DNA of 64,000 bases from Streptomyces albiflavescens (GCF_014645835.1 NZ_BMMM01000005.1:1-64000); one strand, 5' to 3'; counted from the stretch's first letter, positions 25,579 through 35,118 are shown. Numbers and translations are program-made. The notes: a model not told the origin generated them from the sequence alone.

Positions 25579-27210
25579 TCAGGCGTCCGGCGCCGCGTGG
25601 ACGCGCTCGCCTCCCACATAGGTCAGCGCCACCTTCGTCTCGGCGATCGCCTCCGGTGGCCCGTCAAACGGGTCGCGGTCCAGAATGACCAGATCCGCCA
25701 GGGCCCCCTCCCGTACGCTCCCGGTGTCGTCGAGGTGGTTCGCGTACGCCGATCCCGCTGTGTACGCCGTCAGCGCGGCCGTGAGGCCGATGCGCTCGGC
25801 CGGCAGGAACACCGGGCCCGCCTCCTCGGGGATCACGCGGTTGACCGCGACATGGATGCCCTGCAGCGGGTCGGGGCTGCTGACGGGCCAGTCGCTGCCC
25901 GCCGCGAGCTGTGCCCCGGAGCGCAGCAGTGCCCCGAACGGGTACTGCCAGGTGGCGCGTTCGGCCCCGAGGAACGGGATGGTCAGTTCGTCCATCTGCG
26001 GCTCGTGCGCGGCCCACAGCGGCTGGATGTTGGCCGTCGCGCCGAGGCGCGCGAAACGGGGTACGTCGTCGGGGTGCACGACCTGGAGGTGCGCCAGGTG
26101 CGGGCGTGTATCGCTCGGCCCGTTCGCCTTCCGCGCCGCCTCGACGGCGTCCAGGGCGTCGCGTACGGCACGGTCGCCCAGCGCGTGGAAATGGCACTGG
26201 AACCCGAGCGAGTCCAATTCGGTGACGTATGCCGGAAGTTGGGTCGGGTCGATGAAGCTGGTGCCCCGGTTGGCGGTCGCGCATCCGCATGTGTCGAGGT
26301 AGGGGTCGAGCAACGAGGCGGTGCCGTTCTCGGCGACCCCGTCCAGCATGAGCTTGACGCTGGTGGCGCGGAACCGTCCGTGGCTCAACGCGGCCCGCCG
26401 CTCGACGAGTTCGGGGATCTGTTCCGCTCCACGTGCGCGGTCCCACCACAGGGCGGCGACGACGCGGGCGGTCAGCGAACCGTCGCGGGCGGCCGTCAGA
26501 TAGGCCTCGGACGGATCCTCCATGCCCGCGAACGCACCGACGAGCGCGTCCTGCCAGGCGGTGATGCCGAGCGCGTGCAGATGGCGTTGCGCGTGCAGCA
26601 ACGCCGCCAGCCGGTCGGCAGGGGTGGCTGGAGGGGTGATCCGGCCGACGTACTGCATGGCACCTTCCTGCAGCATGCCGGTGGGCTCGCCCGAGGCGTC
26701 CCGCTCGAAGCGTCCGTCGGCCGGATCGGGAGTGTCGCGGGTGACGCCCGCGAGTTCCAGGGCGCGGCTGTTCACCCAGGCCCCGTGGTGGTCCCGATTG
26801 GGCAGGTACACCGGCCGGTCGGGTACGACGGCGTCCAGCAGCTCCTTGGTCGGCGTGCCGCCCTCGAAGGCTTCCATGGACCAGCCGCCGCCCGTGATCC
26901 ACTCCCGGTCGGGGTGCGCCTCGGCGTAGGCACGGACGGCGGCGAGAGTGTCCTCGGCGGTCTTCGCCCCGGTCAGGTCGCACTGGCTGAGTTCCAGGCC
27001 CGCCGGGAGCGGGTGCACGTGCGCGTCCTGGAAGCCGGGCAGAAGCAGCCGTCCGGCCAGGTCGACCACTTCGGTTCCGGGGCCGATCAGGTCGTGCACC
27101 TCGGCGTTCCCGACGGCGGTGATCCGGTCGCCGGTGACGGCGACGGCCGTCGCGGTGCGGCCCTCGGGAGTGAGGACCGGACCACCGGTGAAGAGGAGAT
27201 CAGCGTGCAT
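25579..27210 (-). CDS. Amidohydrolase family 3 (YtcJ-like)
   Basis: 543 residues. The metal motif HVH occurs in GFQDAHVHPLPAG near 60; FHALGDRAVRDALDA (~335) and HLQVVHPDD (~370) carry further His ligands, and GSDWPVSSPDPLQG (~445) holds the catalytic Asp. These are the marks of YtcJ-type metal hydrolases that cleave amide or carbamate bonds. No signal peptide. The gene lies 12 bases downstream of an APC permease on the same strand, so uptake of an amide or amino-acid derivative followed by hydrolysis is inferred. Confidence 0.88.
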   Translation of the reverse strand: MHADLLFTGGPVLTPEGRTATAVAVTGDRITAVGNAEVHDLIGPGTEVVDLAGRLLLPGFQDAHVHPLPAGLELSQCDLTGAKTAEDTLAAVRAYAEAHPDREWITGGGWSMEAFEGGTPTKELLDAVVPDRPVYLPNRDHHGAWVNSRALELAGVTRDTPDPADGRFERDASGEPTGMLQEGAMQYVGRITPPATPADRLAALLHAQRHLHALGITAWQDALVGAFAGMEDPSEAYLTAARDGSLTARVVAALWWDRARGAEQIPELVERRAALSHGRFRATSVKLMLDGVAENGTASLLDPYLDTCGCATANRGTSFIDPTQLPAYVTELDSLGFQCHFHALGDRAVRDALDAVEAARKANGPSDTRPHLAHLQVVHPDDVPRFARLGATANIQPLWAAHEPQMDELTIPFLGAERATWQYPFGALLRSGAQLAAGSDWPVSSPDPLQGIHVAVNRVIPEEAGPVFLPAERIGLTAALTAYTAGSAYANHLDDTGSVREGALADLVILDRDPFDGPPEAIAETKVALTYVGGERVHAAPDA

Positions 27211-27222
27211 GTTTCCGTTTCC

Positions 27223-28716
27223 TTAGTTGGGTGCGGCCAGCAGTTGGGGCGCGTCGGCGTCGGTTCCGTGTCCGGTCCGGAAGTACGGGGACTTGCGGAC
27301 CCATTTCGCCCACGCGGCGGCCACGAAACCGGAGACGATCATCACAGCGGGCGTGAGCAGCAGGAACCACCCGTTGTCCGCGCTGACTTCGAGATGATCG
27401 GTGGAGGTGTAGAAGGACCAGCCGAGGTAGCCGCCGAGCCCGAGCAGTGCCGCGGCGCTCAAGGAGGGCAGCACCACTGCCCGTATCCCCTGCCGCCAGT
27501 CCTCGCGCAGCAGCCCACGGAAGCGGACGGCGGCCGCGAGCGCGGTGAGCGCGTAGGAGAGGGCGACGACGATTCCGACCGCGTTGACCGTCGCCATGAT
27601 CATGTCGGCCAGTCGGGGGATCACCAGGGCGAGCGCGGCCACGGCCGTCGCCAGCGCGCCGATCAGCAGCGTTCCGGCGGCCGGAGTCCCGTACCGGGCA
27701 CTGACCTTGGACCACACCGGTCCGAGCGTACGGTCCCGGCTCATCGCGAACATTCCGCGAGCCGTCGGGATCACCCCGGCCTGGAGCGAGGCGACGGCCG
27801 AGAACATCAGGGCCACCAGCGGTAGCGCGGCCAGCGGTTGCGAGGCGAGCCGGTCGCCGAAGAACGCCAGCCCCTGGGCGCCGTGGCCGGCCAACTCCTC
27901 CTCGGACAGCACACGTTGGAAGGCGATGGAACCGAGCAGGAACAGTCCGAGCATCGTCACCAGCGTGATCAGCCCGGCCCGCGAGGCGTCCCGCGGATCG
28001 CGCACCTCCTCGTTCACGGTGAACGCCGCCTCGAAGCCCCAGTAACAGAACACCGACAGCAGCAGCCCCTGCGCCAGCGCCGACGCCGAGGGGATCGCGA
28101 ACGGGTCGAACCAGCTCAGGCTGAAGGCGTGCGGCCCCGTCACGATGCCGTAGCCGCAGAAGCCCAGCAGGACGACGTACTCGAAGACCAGCAGCCAGCT
28201 CTGCAGCCGCGCGGCCGTCTTGACGCCGGTGATCGCGGTGAGCGTGACGCCGACGAGGACCACGATGCCGACCGCGGTCGTCTGCGCGGTGGAGCCCGGG
28301 TCGAGCGCGAGGCCCGCGACCTTGTGCAGCCCCGCCTCACCGGCGAGCTGGAGCATCGCCGAACCGGTCACGGCCGTGGTGTACGCGAGGAAGGCCACGG
28401 TGGCCACGATGTTCACCCAGCCGACCAGGAAACCGAGCCAGGGGGTGAGCGAACGACCCACCCACACATAGCCGTTGCCCGCGTTCGGCTCGACCCGGTT
28501 CAGCCGCGAGTAGGCGCCCGCGATCCCCAGGATCGGCAAGAACGCCAGCAGCATGATGGCGGGCAGATGCAGCCCGACCACCCCGGCCGTCACGCCGAGC
28601 CCGATCCCGATACTCGTGGTCGCCGCCGTACTCGAGGCGGCGATGGCGACGCCGTCGACCACGCCGAGGGACTTGCGCAGGGACGGGGGATCCACACCGT
28701 ACGGCTTCTGCGTCAT
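27223..28716 (-). CDS. APC-superfamily amino acid permease
   Basis: 497 residues with about 12-14 hydrophobic helices; the first contains the substrate-binding glycine stretch SIGIGLGVTAGVVG, and GYVWVGRSLTPWLGFLVGW follows. Start at ATG 28716 with GGAG 6 bases upstream. Transcribed with the amidohydrolase and away from the TetR gene; a GTCAAC-N3-GTTGAC dyad sits at its promoter. Confidence 0.9.
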   Translation of the reverse strand: MTQKPYGVDPPSLRKSLGVVDGVAIAASSTAATTSIGIGLGVTAGVVGLHLPAIMLLAFLPILGIAGAYSRLNRVEPNAGNGYVWVGRSLTPWLGFLVGWVNIVATVAFLAYTTAVTGSAMLQLAGEAGLHKVAGLALDPGSTAQTTAVGIVVLVGVTLTAITGVKTAARLQSWLLVFEYVVLLGFCGYGIVTGPHAFSLSWFDPFAIPSASALAQGLLLSVFCYWGFEAAFTVNEEVRDPRDASRAGLITLVTMLGLFLLGSIAFQRVLSEEELAGHGAQGLAFFGDRLASQPLAALPLVALMFSAVASLQAGVIPTARGMFAMSRDRTLGPVWSKVSARYGTPAAGTLLIGALATAVAALALVIPRLADMIMATVNAVGIVVALSYALTALAAAVRFRGLLREDWRQGIRAVVLPSLSAAALLGLGGYLGWSFYTSTDHLEVSADNGWFLLLTPAVMIVSGFVAAAWAKWVRKSPYFRTGHGTDADAPQLLAAPN

Positions 28717-28790
28717 GGCCTGCTCCGATCGCACCCGGGGCCTGATTCCGGCCCGATGACCGGAAATGAAACTGCCCGGGGCCTTAACAG

Positions 28791-28805
28791 GTCAACGCTG
28801 TTGAC
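28791..28805. promoter_or_regulatory. TetR-type operator overlapping divergent promoters
   Basis: GTCAAC-GCT-GTTGAC, a perfect 6-bp inverted repeat, lies between the permease and the TetR gene. On the minus strand TTGACC within it could be the -35 of the permease promoter, with TTTCAT about 18 bases on. Repression of both genes by the adjacent TetR is the simplest reading. Confidence 0.55.
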
Positions 28806-28834
28806 ATAAGGTGCCCGCACCGGAGGGAGAGCCC

Positions 28835-29599
28835 ATGACGTCCACGAACGACCGAGTCGTCCCGCCCGCCGCACGTCGGCGCAGGCGCCCCACCAAGAAG
28901 GGCGTCGTACTCTCCGCGGAACTGATCGTCGAGACGGCGCTGCGGCTGCTCAAGGAGCACGGCGCCGACGCCCTCACCGTCCGCCGCCTGGGCCTCGCCC
29001 TCGGCGCCGACCCCAGCGCCCTGTACAGGTACTTCCGCGACACCGACGACCTGCTGCTCGCCATCGCCGACGAACTCATCGGCCGCACGCTGCGCACCTG
29101 GCACCCCACCGGGGACTGGCGCGCCGACCTGCGGGACCTCGGCCTGCGGATGCACTCCGGGTCCCTCGCGCATCCGCAGGCCGCGGTGCTCAGCTCCTAC
29201 CGCGTGACGGGCCGGGTCCACGAGATCGGGGCCGTCGAGACGATCCTCGGCGTCCTGCGCGGCGCGGGCTTCCCCGACCCCGAGGCCGTACGGATCTACC
29301 ACGCGTTCGTCGACCAGGCGCTGGCCTTCGCGGCGCTCGACGCGGCGAGCATCGCCCTGCCCCGGGCCGCGCGCGAGGCGGAGGCGGGCGTGTGGCGGGC
29401 GACGTACGCCCGGCTGCCCGCCGACACACACCCGCACATCGCGGCGACGGCCCGCCATCTGATGGCGGACATGCGACGCAGCGCGTATCCGGCGGCGCTG
29501 GACATGCTGCTGACCGCGGCGGCGGCGCGGCTGGAGGAGATCACGCAACACGGGAACGCGGAGACGCTCCCGGGGAGAACATCCGGCACGTCACACTGA
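28835..29599 (+). CDS. TetR-family regulator
   Basis: 254 residues from ATG 28835 (GGAGGGAGA upstream). A basic arm (RRRRRPTKKG) precedes the HTH: LTVRRLGLALGADPSALYRYFRD at ~50-72, with the C-terminal TetR_C fold (LPADTHPHIAATARHLM) near 205. It is divergent from the permease/amidohydrolase operon, which it probably represses. Ligand unknown, possibly the permease substrate. Confidence 0.9.
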   Translation: MTSTNDRVVPPAARRRRRPTKKGVVLSAELIVETALRLLKEHGADALTVRRLGLALGADPSALYRYFRDTDDLLLAIADELIGRTLRTWHPTGDWRADLRDLGLRMHSGSLAHPQAAVLSSYRVTGRVHEIGAVETILGVLRGAGFPDPEAVRIYHAFVDQALAFAALDAASIALPRAAREAEAGVWRATYARLPADTHPHIAATARHLMADMRRSAYPAALDMLLTAAAARLEEITQHGNAETLPGRTSGTSH

Positions 29600-29623
29600 G
29601 GAGCGCTCAGACGTCATCCCCAT

Positions 29624-29750
29624 GGAACTGTCCGTACGACATCCACCGTCATCCCCGTGGACCTGTCCGTACGACATCCACCGTCATCCGCGTGGACCTG
29701 TCCGTACGACGGCCACCGTCAACCCCGCGGACCTGTCCGTACGACGGCCA
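29624..29750. repeat. 35-bp tandem repeat array, 3.6 copies
   Basis: Units begin at 29624, 29659, 29694 and 29729; each starts GGACCTGTCCGTACGAC and the last is cut after 22 bases by the ribosome binding site of the next gene. Units 1 and 2 differ at two positions and 3 and 4 share a GGCCA variant. The unit contains GGAC-N2-GTCC and CGTACG dyads. The 35-bp period is not a multiple of 3, so the array is not coding. Confidence 0.85.
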
Positions 29751-29768
29751 TCAGGAGGCTGCCCGACG

Positions 29769-30230
29769 ATGAACCCGCCCGCCCGCACCCCGAAGCAGCG
29801 CAAGCTGGACACGCTCAACCGGCTGGAGAACGACGAGGACGCGTGGGTGTCCACGGCCGACGGCGACGGAGGACCTCCGTATCTGATTCCGCTGTCGTTC
29901 CTCTGGGACGGCGTGACGCTGCTGCTGGCCACCCCGGCCGCCAGTCCGACCGGCCGGAACCTGCGGACGACCGGCAAGGCGCGCCTCGGCATCGGCCCGA
30001 CCCGCGACGTGGTCATCGTCGAGGGCACCGCAGAGACGCTGGAACCGGCCGAGCTGCTGGAGGGAGTCGGCGACGCCTTCGCCGAGAAGACCGGCTTCGA
30101 CCCGCGCCAACTCACCACCGAATACCTCTACTTCCGCATCACCCCGCGGCGCGTACAGGCCTGGCGTGAGGCCAACGAGCTCTCCGGACGCGACCTCATG
30201 CGCGACGGCGCGTGGGTGGTGGCCGACTGA
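29769..30230 (+). CDS. PPOX-class (FMN/F420) oxidoreductase-like protein
   Basis: 153 residues of the pyridoxamine 5'-phosphate oxidase-like split barrel: RLENDEDAWVSTADGDG at the N-terminus, LSFLWDGVTLLLATP in the core strands, NLRTTGKARLGIGPTRDVVI, and a C-terminal RITPRRVQAWR. Family members bind FMN or F420. ATG 29769 has AGGAGG 10 bases before it. Its leader is a 35-bp repeat array, an unusual arrangement that may regulate it. Confidence 0.85.
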   Translation: MNPPARTPKQRKLDTLNRLENDEDAWVSTADGDGGPPYLIPLSFLWDGVTLLLATPAASPTGRNLRTTGKARLGIGPTRDVVIVEGTAETLEPAELLEGVGDAFAEKTGFDPRQLTTEYLYFRITPRRVQAWREANELSGRDLMRDGAWVVAD

Positions 30231-30313
30231 ATTCGCCGGACGGGGTACCCGGGAGCACGGGTCAGTCGGCGGCAGGAGGCCGCCCGCGCCCGGGAACCCC
30301 TACGGAGGACCAC

Positions 30314-30709
30314 ATGCCATCGGTCACGGCAGGCGTCGTGGTGCTGGACTGTACCGAGCCCGAGAAGCTCGCCACCTTCTACAAAGAACTGCTCGAAGCC
30401 GAGGAGACGGACGCGACCGCCAACCGCGTGGAGATCAAGGGCGCCGACGGCATACGGATGGCGTTCCGCCGCGATGTGACGGCGACGCCGCCGAGCTGGC
30501 CTCGCCCCGAGAACGCCTTCCAGGTCCACCTGGACTTCCATGTGGCGGACCTGGACGAGGCGGAGCGCCGGGTCGTCGGTCTCGGCGGGCGCCCGCTCGA
30601 CACCAAGGACGCGGCCGGCCCGTACGAGGAACGGGGCTATGCCGATCCGGCCGGGCACTCCTTCACGCTGCGCCGGGCGGTGCGCCCGACAGCGCCCAAG
30701 CAGGGCTGA
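30314..30709 (+). CDS. VOC family (glyoxalase-like) protein
   Basis: 131 residues. Two beta-alpha-beta-beta-beta modules typical of VOC proteins: TAGVVVLDCTEPEKLATFYK and VHLDFHVADLDEAERRV, ending with ADPAGHSFTL, where a metal or ligand residue sits. Start follows GGAGGA. Substrate unknown; such orphan glyoxalase-like proteins are abundant in Streptomyces. Confidence 0.85.
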   Translation: MPSVTAGVVVLDCTEPEKLATFYKELLEAEETDATANRVEIKGADGIRMAFRRDVTATPPSWPRPENAFQVHLDFHVADLDEAERRVVGLGGRPLDTKDAAGPYEERGYADPAGHSFTLRRAVRPTAPKQG

Positions 30710-30773
30710 CTTCCCGCGGGGCCTCACTCTTGGCCACGGATGAGGCCTCAGTCCCGCCCGTCCCTGGGGGCCC

Positions 30774-31079
30774 TCAGTTCCGGCCGTCCTTGTCCGAGGA
30801 CGGCCACACGCCCGTGGAGCGCTCGACGGCCTTCGCACCCGTGCGGTCCACCGCGCTGCGGACGACCGCGAAGATCGCTCCCTGGAGGGCGGCGGCGAGC
30901 AGCACCTCGCCCCAGCCGCGGTCCTGGTCCAGCGCGTCCGGTGCGTCCTCCTCGTGACGTATCGCCTTCCAGGTCTGCTGGAAGGCGAGCCCCGCGAGGG
31001 CGCCGCCCGCCCAGCTCAGCACGAAGCCCAGAGGCTTGTAGGCGAGGGGGAGCTTGAGCTTCTTCCGCTTCTGGGACAC
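30774..31079 (-). CDS. DUF4235 small membrane protein
   Basis: 101 residues. KLPLAYKPLGFVLSWAGGAL opens a membrane helix, followed by a short polar part with FQQTWKAI and a second hydrophobic segment VLLAAALQGAIFAVVRSAVD; this matches DUF4235. GTG at 31079 has AAAGGAG 6 bases upstream. Divergent from the CDF transporter. Function unknown. Confidence 0.85.
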   Translation of the reverse strand: MSQKRKKLKLPLAYKPLGFVLSWAGGALAGLAFQQTWKAIRHEEDAPDALDQDRGWGEVLLAAALQGAIFAVVRSAVDRTGAKAVERSTGVWPSSDKDGRN

Positions 31080-31296
31080 CTGGTCTCCTTTGCCTCTCCG
31101 GTCGAGGATGCCCCGCGCCGGAACCTCCGCACCCCCGGCACCGTCCGCACGCGGTCGCGTCGACGGTGTCACCGAATCCGGTCGTCCGGTAGAGGTCGAG
31201 GGCGTACGCCCCACAGCACCGGGTGCCCGGGTGGGCGTGCCCCGATTCCCGCCGTGTCCCCGGTGTGAGGGGGTCGGGCCCGGGAAACCGGCCGGT

Positions 31297-32292
31297 GTGG
31301 GCAACGACTCGACGGACCGGCCGAACCGTTCGGACCGCAAGACCCGCGTCACCGTGCTGGTGGCCCTGGGCGCCAACCTGCTGATCGCCGTGGCCAAGGC
31401 GGTCGGCGGCCTGGTCGCGGGCTCGCCCGCGCTGCTCTCGGAGGCGGCGCACTCCGTGGCCGACAGCATGAACGAGGTGTTCCTGCTGGCCGCTCTGCGG
31501 CGTAGCCGCCGCCCCGCCGACCGACGGCATCCGTTCGGTTACGGCAAGGAACGGTTCTTCTGGTCGCTGCTCGCGGCCGTCGGCATCTTCGTGATGGGCG
31601 GATGCTTCTCCTTCTTCCAGGGCTTCGAGGCCCTCAGGAACGGCGCCGAGGAGTCGTTCCACGGCTACGTGGCGGGGCTCGTCGTCCTCGCGGTGGCCTT
31701 CCTCGCCGAAGGCGCCTCGCTGGTGCGCGCGCTCCACCAGGTGCACCAGCAGGGCGGGACGAGCGGCATGCGGGATCCCGCGCTGCGTACGGTCGTCGCC
31801 GAGGACGGCACGGCGGTGCTCGGCGTGACTCTCGCGGGCATCGGCATGGTGCTGCACATGGTCACGGGCCAGGTTGTCTGGGAGGCCTCCGCCTCCCTCG
31901 CCATCGGGGTGCTGCTCGTGTACGTCGCCTACCGGCTGGGCCGTGGCGCCCGCGATCAGCTGATCGGGCAGGCCGCCGACGAGGAGCAGAGCCGCAGGAT
32001 CCGCGCCCTGCTGGAGGCGCAGCCCGAGATCGACAGCGTGGAGGCGCTGCTGACGATGCAGCTGGGACTCGATTCGACCCTGGTGGCCGCCCGCATCGAC
32101 CTTGTCCCGGGGCTGGACAGCGAGGAGGTCGAAGACGTCGCCGTCCGCATCAAGCGCTCCGTCGCCCACAGCGTCCAGGAGGCCGACCAGATCTTCCTCG
32201 ACGTCACCGACGCACGAACGGCGCGAGCTGCCGCGGCGGGCGACCCGGCAGGGGGCAGCCCCGCCGCGACGGGGGAGCGCGGCGGGGCCTGA
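31297..32292 (+). CDS. Cation diffusion facilitator (CDF) family transporter
   Basis: 331 residues with six helices. LLSEAAHSVADSMNE carries the HxxxD metal site of helix 2, RRHPFGYGKERFFW the loop motif, and LVYVAYRLGRGARDQLIGQA the end of helix 6; a C-terminal cytosolic domain (~210-305) follows, then a disordered Ala/Gly tail. GTG 31297 is the most plausible start but lacks a strong RBS, and the open frame reaches further upstream. Export of zinc or another divalent metal by proton antiport is inferred. Confidence 0.85.
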   Translation: MGNDSTDRPNRSDRKTRVTVLVALGANLLIAVAKAVGGLVAGSPALLSEAAHSVADSMNEVFLLAALRRSRRPADRRHPFGYGKERFFWSLLAAVGIFVMGGCFSFFQGFEALRNGAEESFHGYVAGLVVLAVAFLAEGASLVRALHQVHQQGGTSGMRDPALRTVVAEDGTAVLGVTLAGIGMVLHMVTGQVVWEASASLAIGVLLVYVAYRLGRGARDQLIGQAADEEQSRRIRALLEAQPEIDSVEALLTMQLGLDSTLVAARIDLVPGLDSEEVEDVAVRIKRSVAHSVQEADQIFLDVTDARTARAAAAGDPAGGSPAATGERGGA

Positions 32293-32452
32293 CGCTCGTG
32301 TGCCCGGGGGGCGACAGATCATGCGCATCGAGTCCGAGGAAATTTCGGCGGCCTGGAATCCGCATGACCGGCGGCTCGGGAACCCCGCGTGGTGGGAAAC
32401 GACGGCGGTTGGGAACCCGCACGCCGTGCGTGCGCCTGTGGCAGCTCGGCCC

Positions 32453-33085
32453 TCACCCCGTGAGATACGCCAGCACCGCCAGCACCCGCCGATTGTGCTC
32501 CTCGCCCGTCGCGAGCCCGAGTTTCGCCATGATCGAGCCGACATGCGTCTCCACGGTCCGCTCGGTGAGCCACAGCCGCCGTGCGATGCCCAGGTTGGTG
32601 CGTCCCTCGGCCATCAGCCCGAGCACCTCCGACTCACGGGCGGTGAGGGAGGCGAGGGGATCCCGGTGCGCGCCGAGCATCCGGGAGACCACCTCGGGGT
32701 CGAGGGCGGAGCCGCCGGCCGCGACGCGCCGCAGTGCGTCCAGGAAGTCCTCGACGTCGAAGACACGGTCCTTCAGGAGATAGCCGAACCGTCCCTGCGC
32801 GACCAACTCCACCGCGTTGCGGGTCTCGATGTGCTGCGAGAGGAGCACGATGCCCAGCTCGGGAAAGTCGTCCCGCACATGCCGCGCGGCCCGCGCCCCG
32901 TCGTCCGTCAGGTCCGGCGGCATCCGGATGTCGATGACGGCCAGATCGGGCCGCGCCCCGGCCACGGCGGCCACCAGCGAGGGAGCGTCCCCCGCCCGCC
33001 CGACGATCTCGTGCCCCGCGTCCGCGAGCAACCGCGCGAGCCCTTCCCGGAAGAGCGCCGAGTCCTCGCCGATCACGATACGCAT
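32453..33085 (-). CDS. NarL/LuxR-type response regulator
   Basis: 210 residues. Receiver domain 1-~120 with acidic pair Glu7-Asp8, phospho-acceptor Asp52 in AVIDIRMPP and Lys near 105 (YLLKDRV). The C-terminal LuxR HTH runs SLTARESEVLGLMAEGRTNL then ARRLWLTERTVETHVG. The start overlaps the histidine kinase end by 13 bases, so the two are co-translated partners. Confidence 0.93.
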   Translation of the reverse strand: MRIVIGEDSALFREGLARLLADAGHEIVGRAGDAPSLVAAVAGARPDLAVIDIRMPPDLTDDGARAARHVRDDFPELGIVLLSQHIETRNAVELVAQGRFGYLLKDRVFDVEDFLDALRRVAAGGSALDPEVVSRMLGAHRDPLASLTARESEVLGLMAEGRTNLGIARRLWLTERTVETHVGSIMAKLGLATGEEHNRRVLAVLAYLTG

Positions 33086-35118
33086 GGCAGCACCGCCTCC
33101 ACGGTCGTCCCGGCACCGACCCCACTGGTGATGTGCAGCCGCCCGCCCAGCGCGGCCACCCGGTCGGTCAGGCCCGAAAGCCCGGAGCCCGCACGGGGGT
33201 TGGCACCGCCACGCCCGTCGTCACGCACGGTCACCCGCAACGCGCCGTCCCCGTCCTCGCGTACGACGACTCCGATGCTCTCGGCCTCGGCGTGCTTCAC
33301 CGCGTTGGTCACGGCCTCGCTCGCCACGAAGTACGCGGTCGTCGCGACCTCGTCGGGCAGCGCCTGTCCTGCGAGCCGCCAGTCCAGCCGCACCGGCGCC
33401 CGCGCAGCGAGCGCCTCCAGCGCGGGGCCCAGTCCGTCGTCCAGCGAGCTGGGCCGCAGGCCGTGCGCCAGCTCGCGCAACTCCGCCACAGCGGTACCGA
33501 GTTCGGCCACAGCCTGGTCGAGCAGGCCGTCCACGTCGACCGTGCCGTCGTCGAGGTGACGCTGTGCGAGCCGAAGCGCCATGCCGAGCGTGACGAGCCG
33601 TGACTGGGCCCCGTCGTGCAAGTCCCGTTCCAGGCGCCGCCGTTCGCGGTACCCGGCGCGCAGCAGTCGGCTCCGGCTGGCCTCCACCTCGCCGAGCGCG
33701 CCCGCGAGTTCGGCCCGCAGTCGTACCGTCTCGACGAGCGAGGCACAGGCGGTGGCGACCTCGCGCGGACACGGCCCGTCGATCACGCCGATGACCCTTC
33801 CCCAGCCTCCGGCCGGGGCGACTCCCGTCTCGCCGTGCTCGGCGGCGCGGACTTCGAGGCCCGCCGTGACCCGCACGCCGTCGGAATCCCTGAACTCGGT
33901 TCCGCCCGGCAGCAGATAGCCCACCCGCAGCCCGGGGGCGCGCAGCGCGTCCCGCAGGACCTCCTCCAACTCCTCGGGGCGCGACCGACCTTCGTGCACC
34001 GAACGCTCCAGCGCTCGTACGGCGGCCAGTGCGGCCTGACGTACGGGATAGAAGCGCCGGTCCACCCGACGCCGTACCCGGTTCTTGACCGGGACCAGCA
34101 CCGCGGCGACCAGCGCGGTCACGGCGGACGCCAGGACCGCGCTGCCCCGGCCCAACGCCAGACCCCCGGAGGCGGCGGCCGCACTGTACACGGCGAGCAG
34201 CCCCGCCGTGACCACGGCCCAGGTGACCACCGCGCTGGTGGCGCGGTCGACGTCGTACAGGTCGTGCCGCAGGATCGCCAGCGCGGTCAGCGACGGCACG
34301 CCGAGATAGAGGGCGACGAGCCCCAGCCAGATGAAGACCCCGACCTCGCCGAACAGCAGGTAGTCCGTCCAGCAGGACAACAGCGTGCCCGGCAGTGCGA
34401 CAGCGCCGAGGGCGAACCACTTCACCTGGGACCGCTGCACCGGTTCGGCCGTGCGGTAGCGGCGTCGCATCACCAGCATCGAGGCGACGAGCAGCAGCAT
34501 GAGCAGCCCGAGCGAGGCGTACGCCACCCACATCAGCGATGGGGGCATCGTCGGCAGCGGGTGCCCGAAGTCCTCGAAGGGCGGGTCGTACGGGGTGGGG
34601 TCGAGCGCGGCGAGCACGTCGAAGACGAGCGGGTCGATCAGGACTCCGTACAGCACCAGGCGCGGGAAGCGGCCGGCCGGCAGATGTCCGTCCGGGAAGA
34701 CCAGCACGAGGAGCATGACCGGCACGTACCACAACGTCCAGAGCCCGGCGCCGAGTTGATGGACCACCTCGGCGCCGGGCAGGAGTCGCGAGCGGTCTGC
34801 GCTCACCTGGTCGTAGGTGTCGCTGAGCATGATCAGCGGGGGTACGAGGCCGATGAGCGTGAGCAGGAAGCCGACCGGGTTGGCGGGGCGGCGGCCGGAG
34901 ACGAACAGGCCGAGGCCGGTGGAGAAGGCCCCCACCAGAGCTGCTCCGACGACGGTGAGCACGTCCCCGGCGGCGGGGGCCGGAGCCAGGAACAGCAGCG
35001 CGCAGCCCCCTGCGGCCACGAGCGCCGTCGACGACGCGGTGACCAGGGAGAGTCGGCGGGGCCAGGGCATGCGCTCACGGTAGGACCGGAGGGCGGGCGT
35101 CGGTATCCGTACTGACAC
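33073..35118 (-). CDS. Membrane sensor histidine kinase, HisKA_3 type
   Basis: 681 residues from GTG 35118; ATG at 35070 is an alternative and neither has a good RBS. About ten membrane helices fill residues ~25-330, then a GAF-like segment, the HisKA_3 box ERDLHDGAQSRLV with the phospho-His, and a HATPase domain (SEAVTNAVKHAEA N-box, DDGRGGANPRAGSG, SGLSGLTDRVAALGG). Typical partner of the downstream NarL-type regulator. The large membrane domain suggests sensing of a membrane or hydrophobic signal. Confidence 0.92.
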   Translation of the reverse strand: MSVRIPTPALRSYRERMPWPRRLSLVTASSTALVAAGGCALLFLAPAPAAGDVLTVVGAALVGAFSTGLGLFVSGRRPANPVGFLLTLIGLVPPLIMLSDTYDQVSADRSRLLPGAEVVHQLGAGLWTLWYVPVMLLVLVFPDGHLPAGRFPRLVLYGVLIDPLVFDVLAALDPTPYDPPFEDFGHPLPTMPPSLMWVAYASLGLLMLLLVASMLVMRRRYRTAEPVQRSQVKWFALGAVALPGTLLSCWTDYLLFGEVGVFIWLGLVALYLGVPSLTALAILRHDLYDVDRATSAVVTWAVVTAGLLAVYSAAAASGGLALGRGSAVLASAVTALVAAVLVPVKNRVRRRVDRRFYPVRQAALAAVRALERSVHEGRSRPEELEEVLRDALRAPGLRVGYLLPGGTEFRDSDGVRVTAGLEVRAAEHGETGVAPAGGWGRVIGVIDGPCPREVATACASLVETVRLRAELAGALGEVEASRSRLLRAGYRERRRLERDLHDGAQSRLVTLGMALRLAQRHLDDGTVDVDGLLDQAVAELGTAVAELRELAHGLRPSSLDDGLGPALEALAARAPVRLDWRLAGQALPDEVATTAYFVASEAVTNAVKHAEAESIGVVVREDGDGALRVTVRDDGRGGANPRAGSGLSGLTDRVAALGGRLHITSGVGAGTTVEAVLPCVS

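Noticed and set aside
25576..27825. Very long plus-strand open frame opposite the amidohydrolase and permease
   Set aside because: It is the GC-bias mirror of real minus-strand genes; no domain, and composition is Arg/Gly/Val typical of antisense.
29622..29768. In-frame extension of the PPOX protein through the repeat array from ATG 29622
   Set aside because: The 35-bp period shifts frame every unit so the encoded peptide is not repetitive, and AGGAGG fits the ATG at 29769.
30719..30750. GGCCTCA/TGAGGCC hairpin after the VOC gene
   Set aside because: 7-bp stem with a 14-base loop; too weak to call a terminator.
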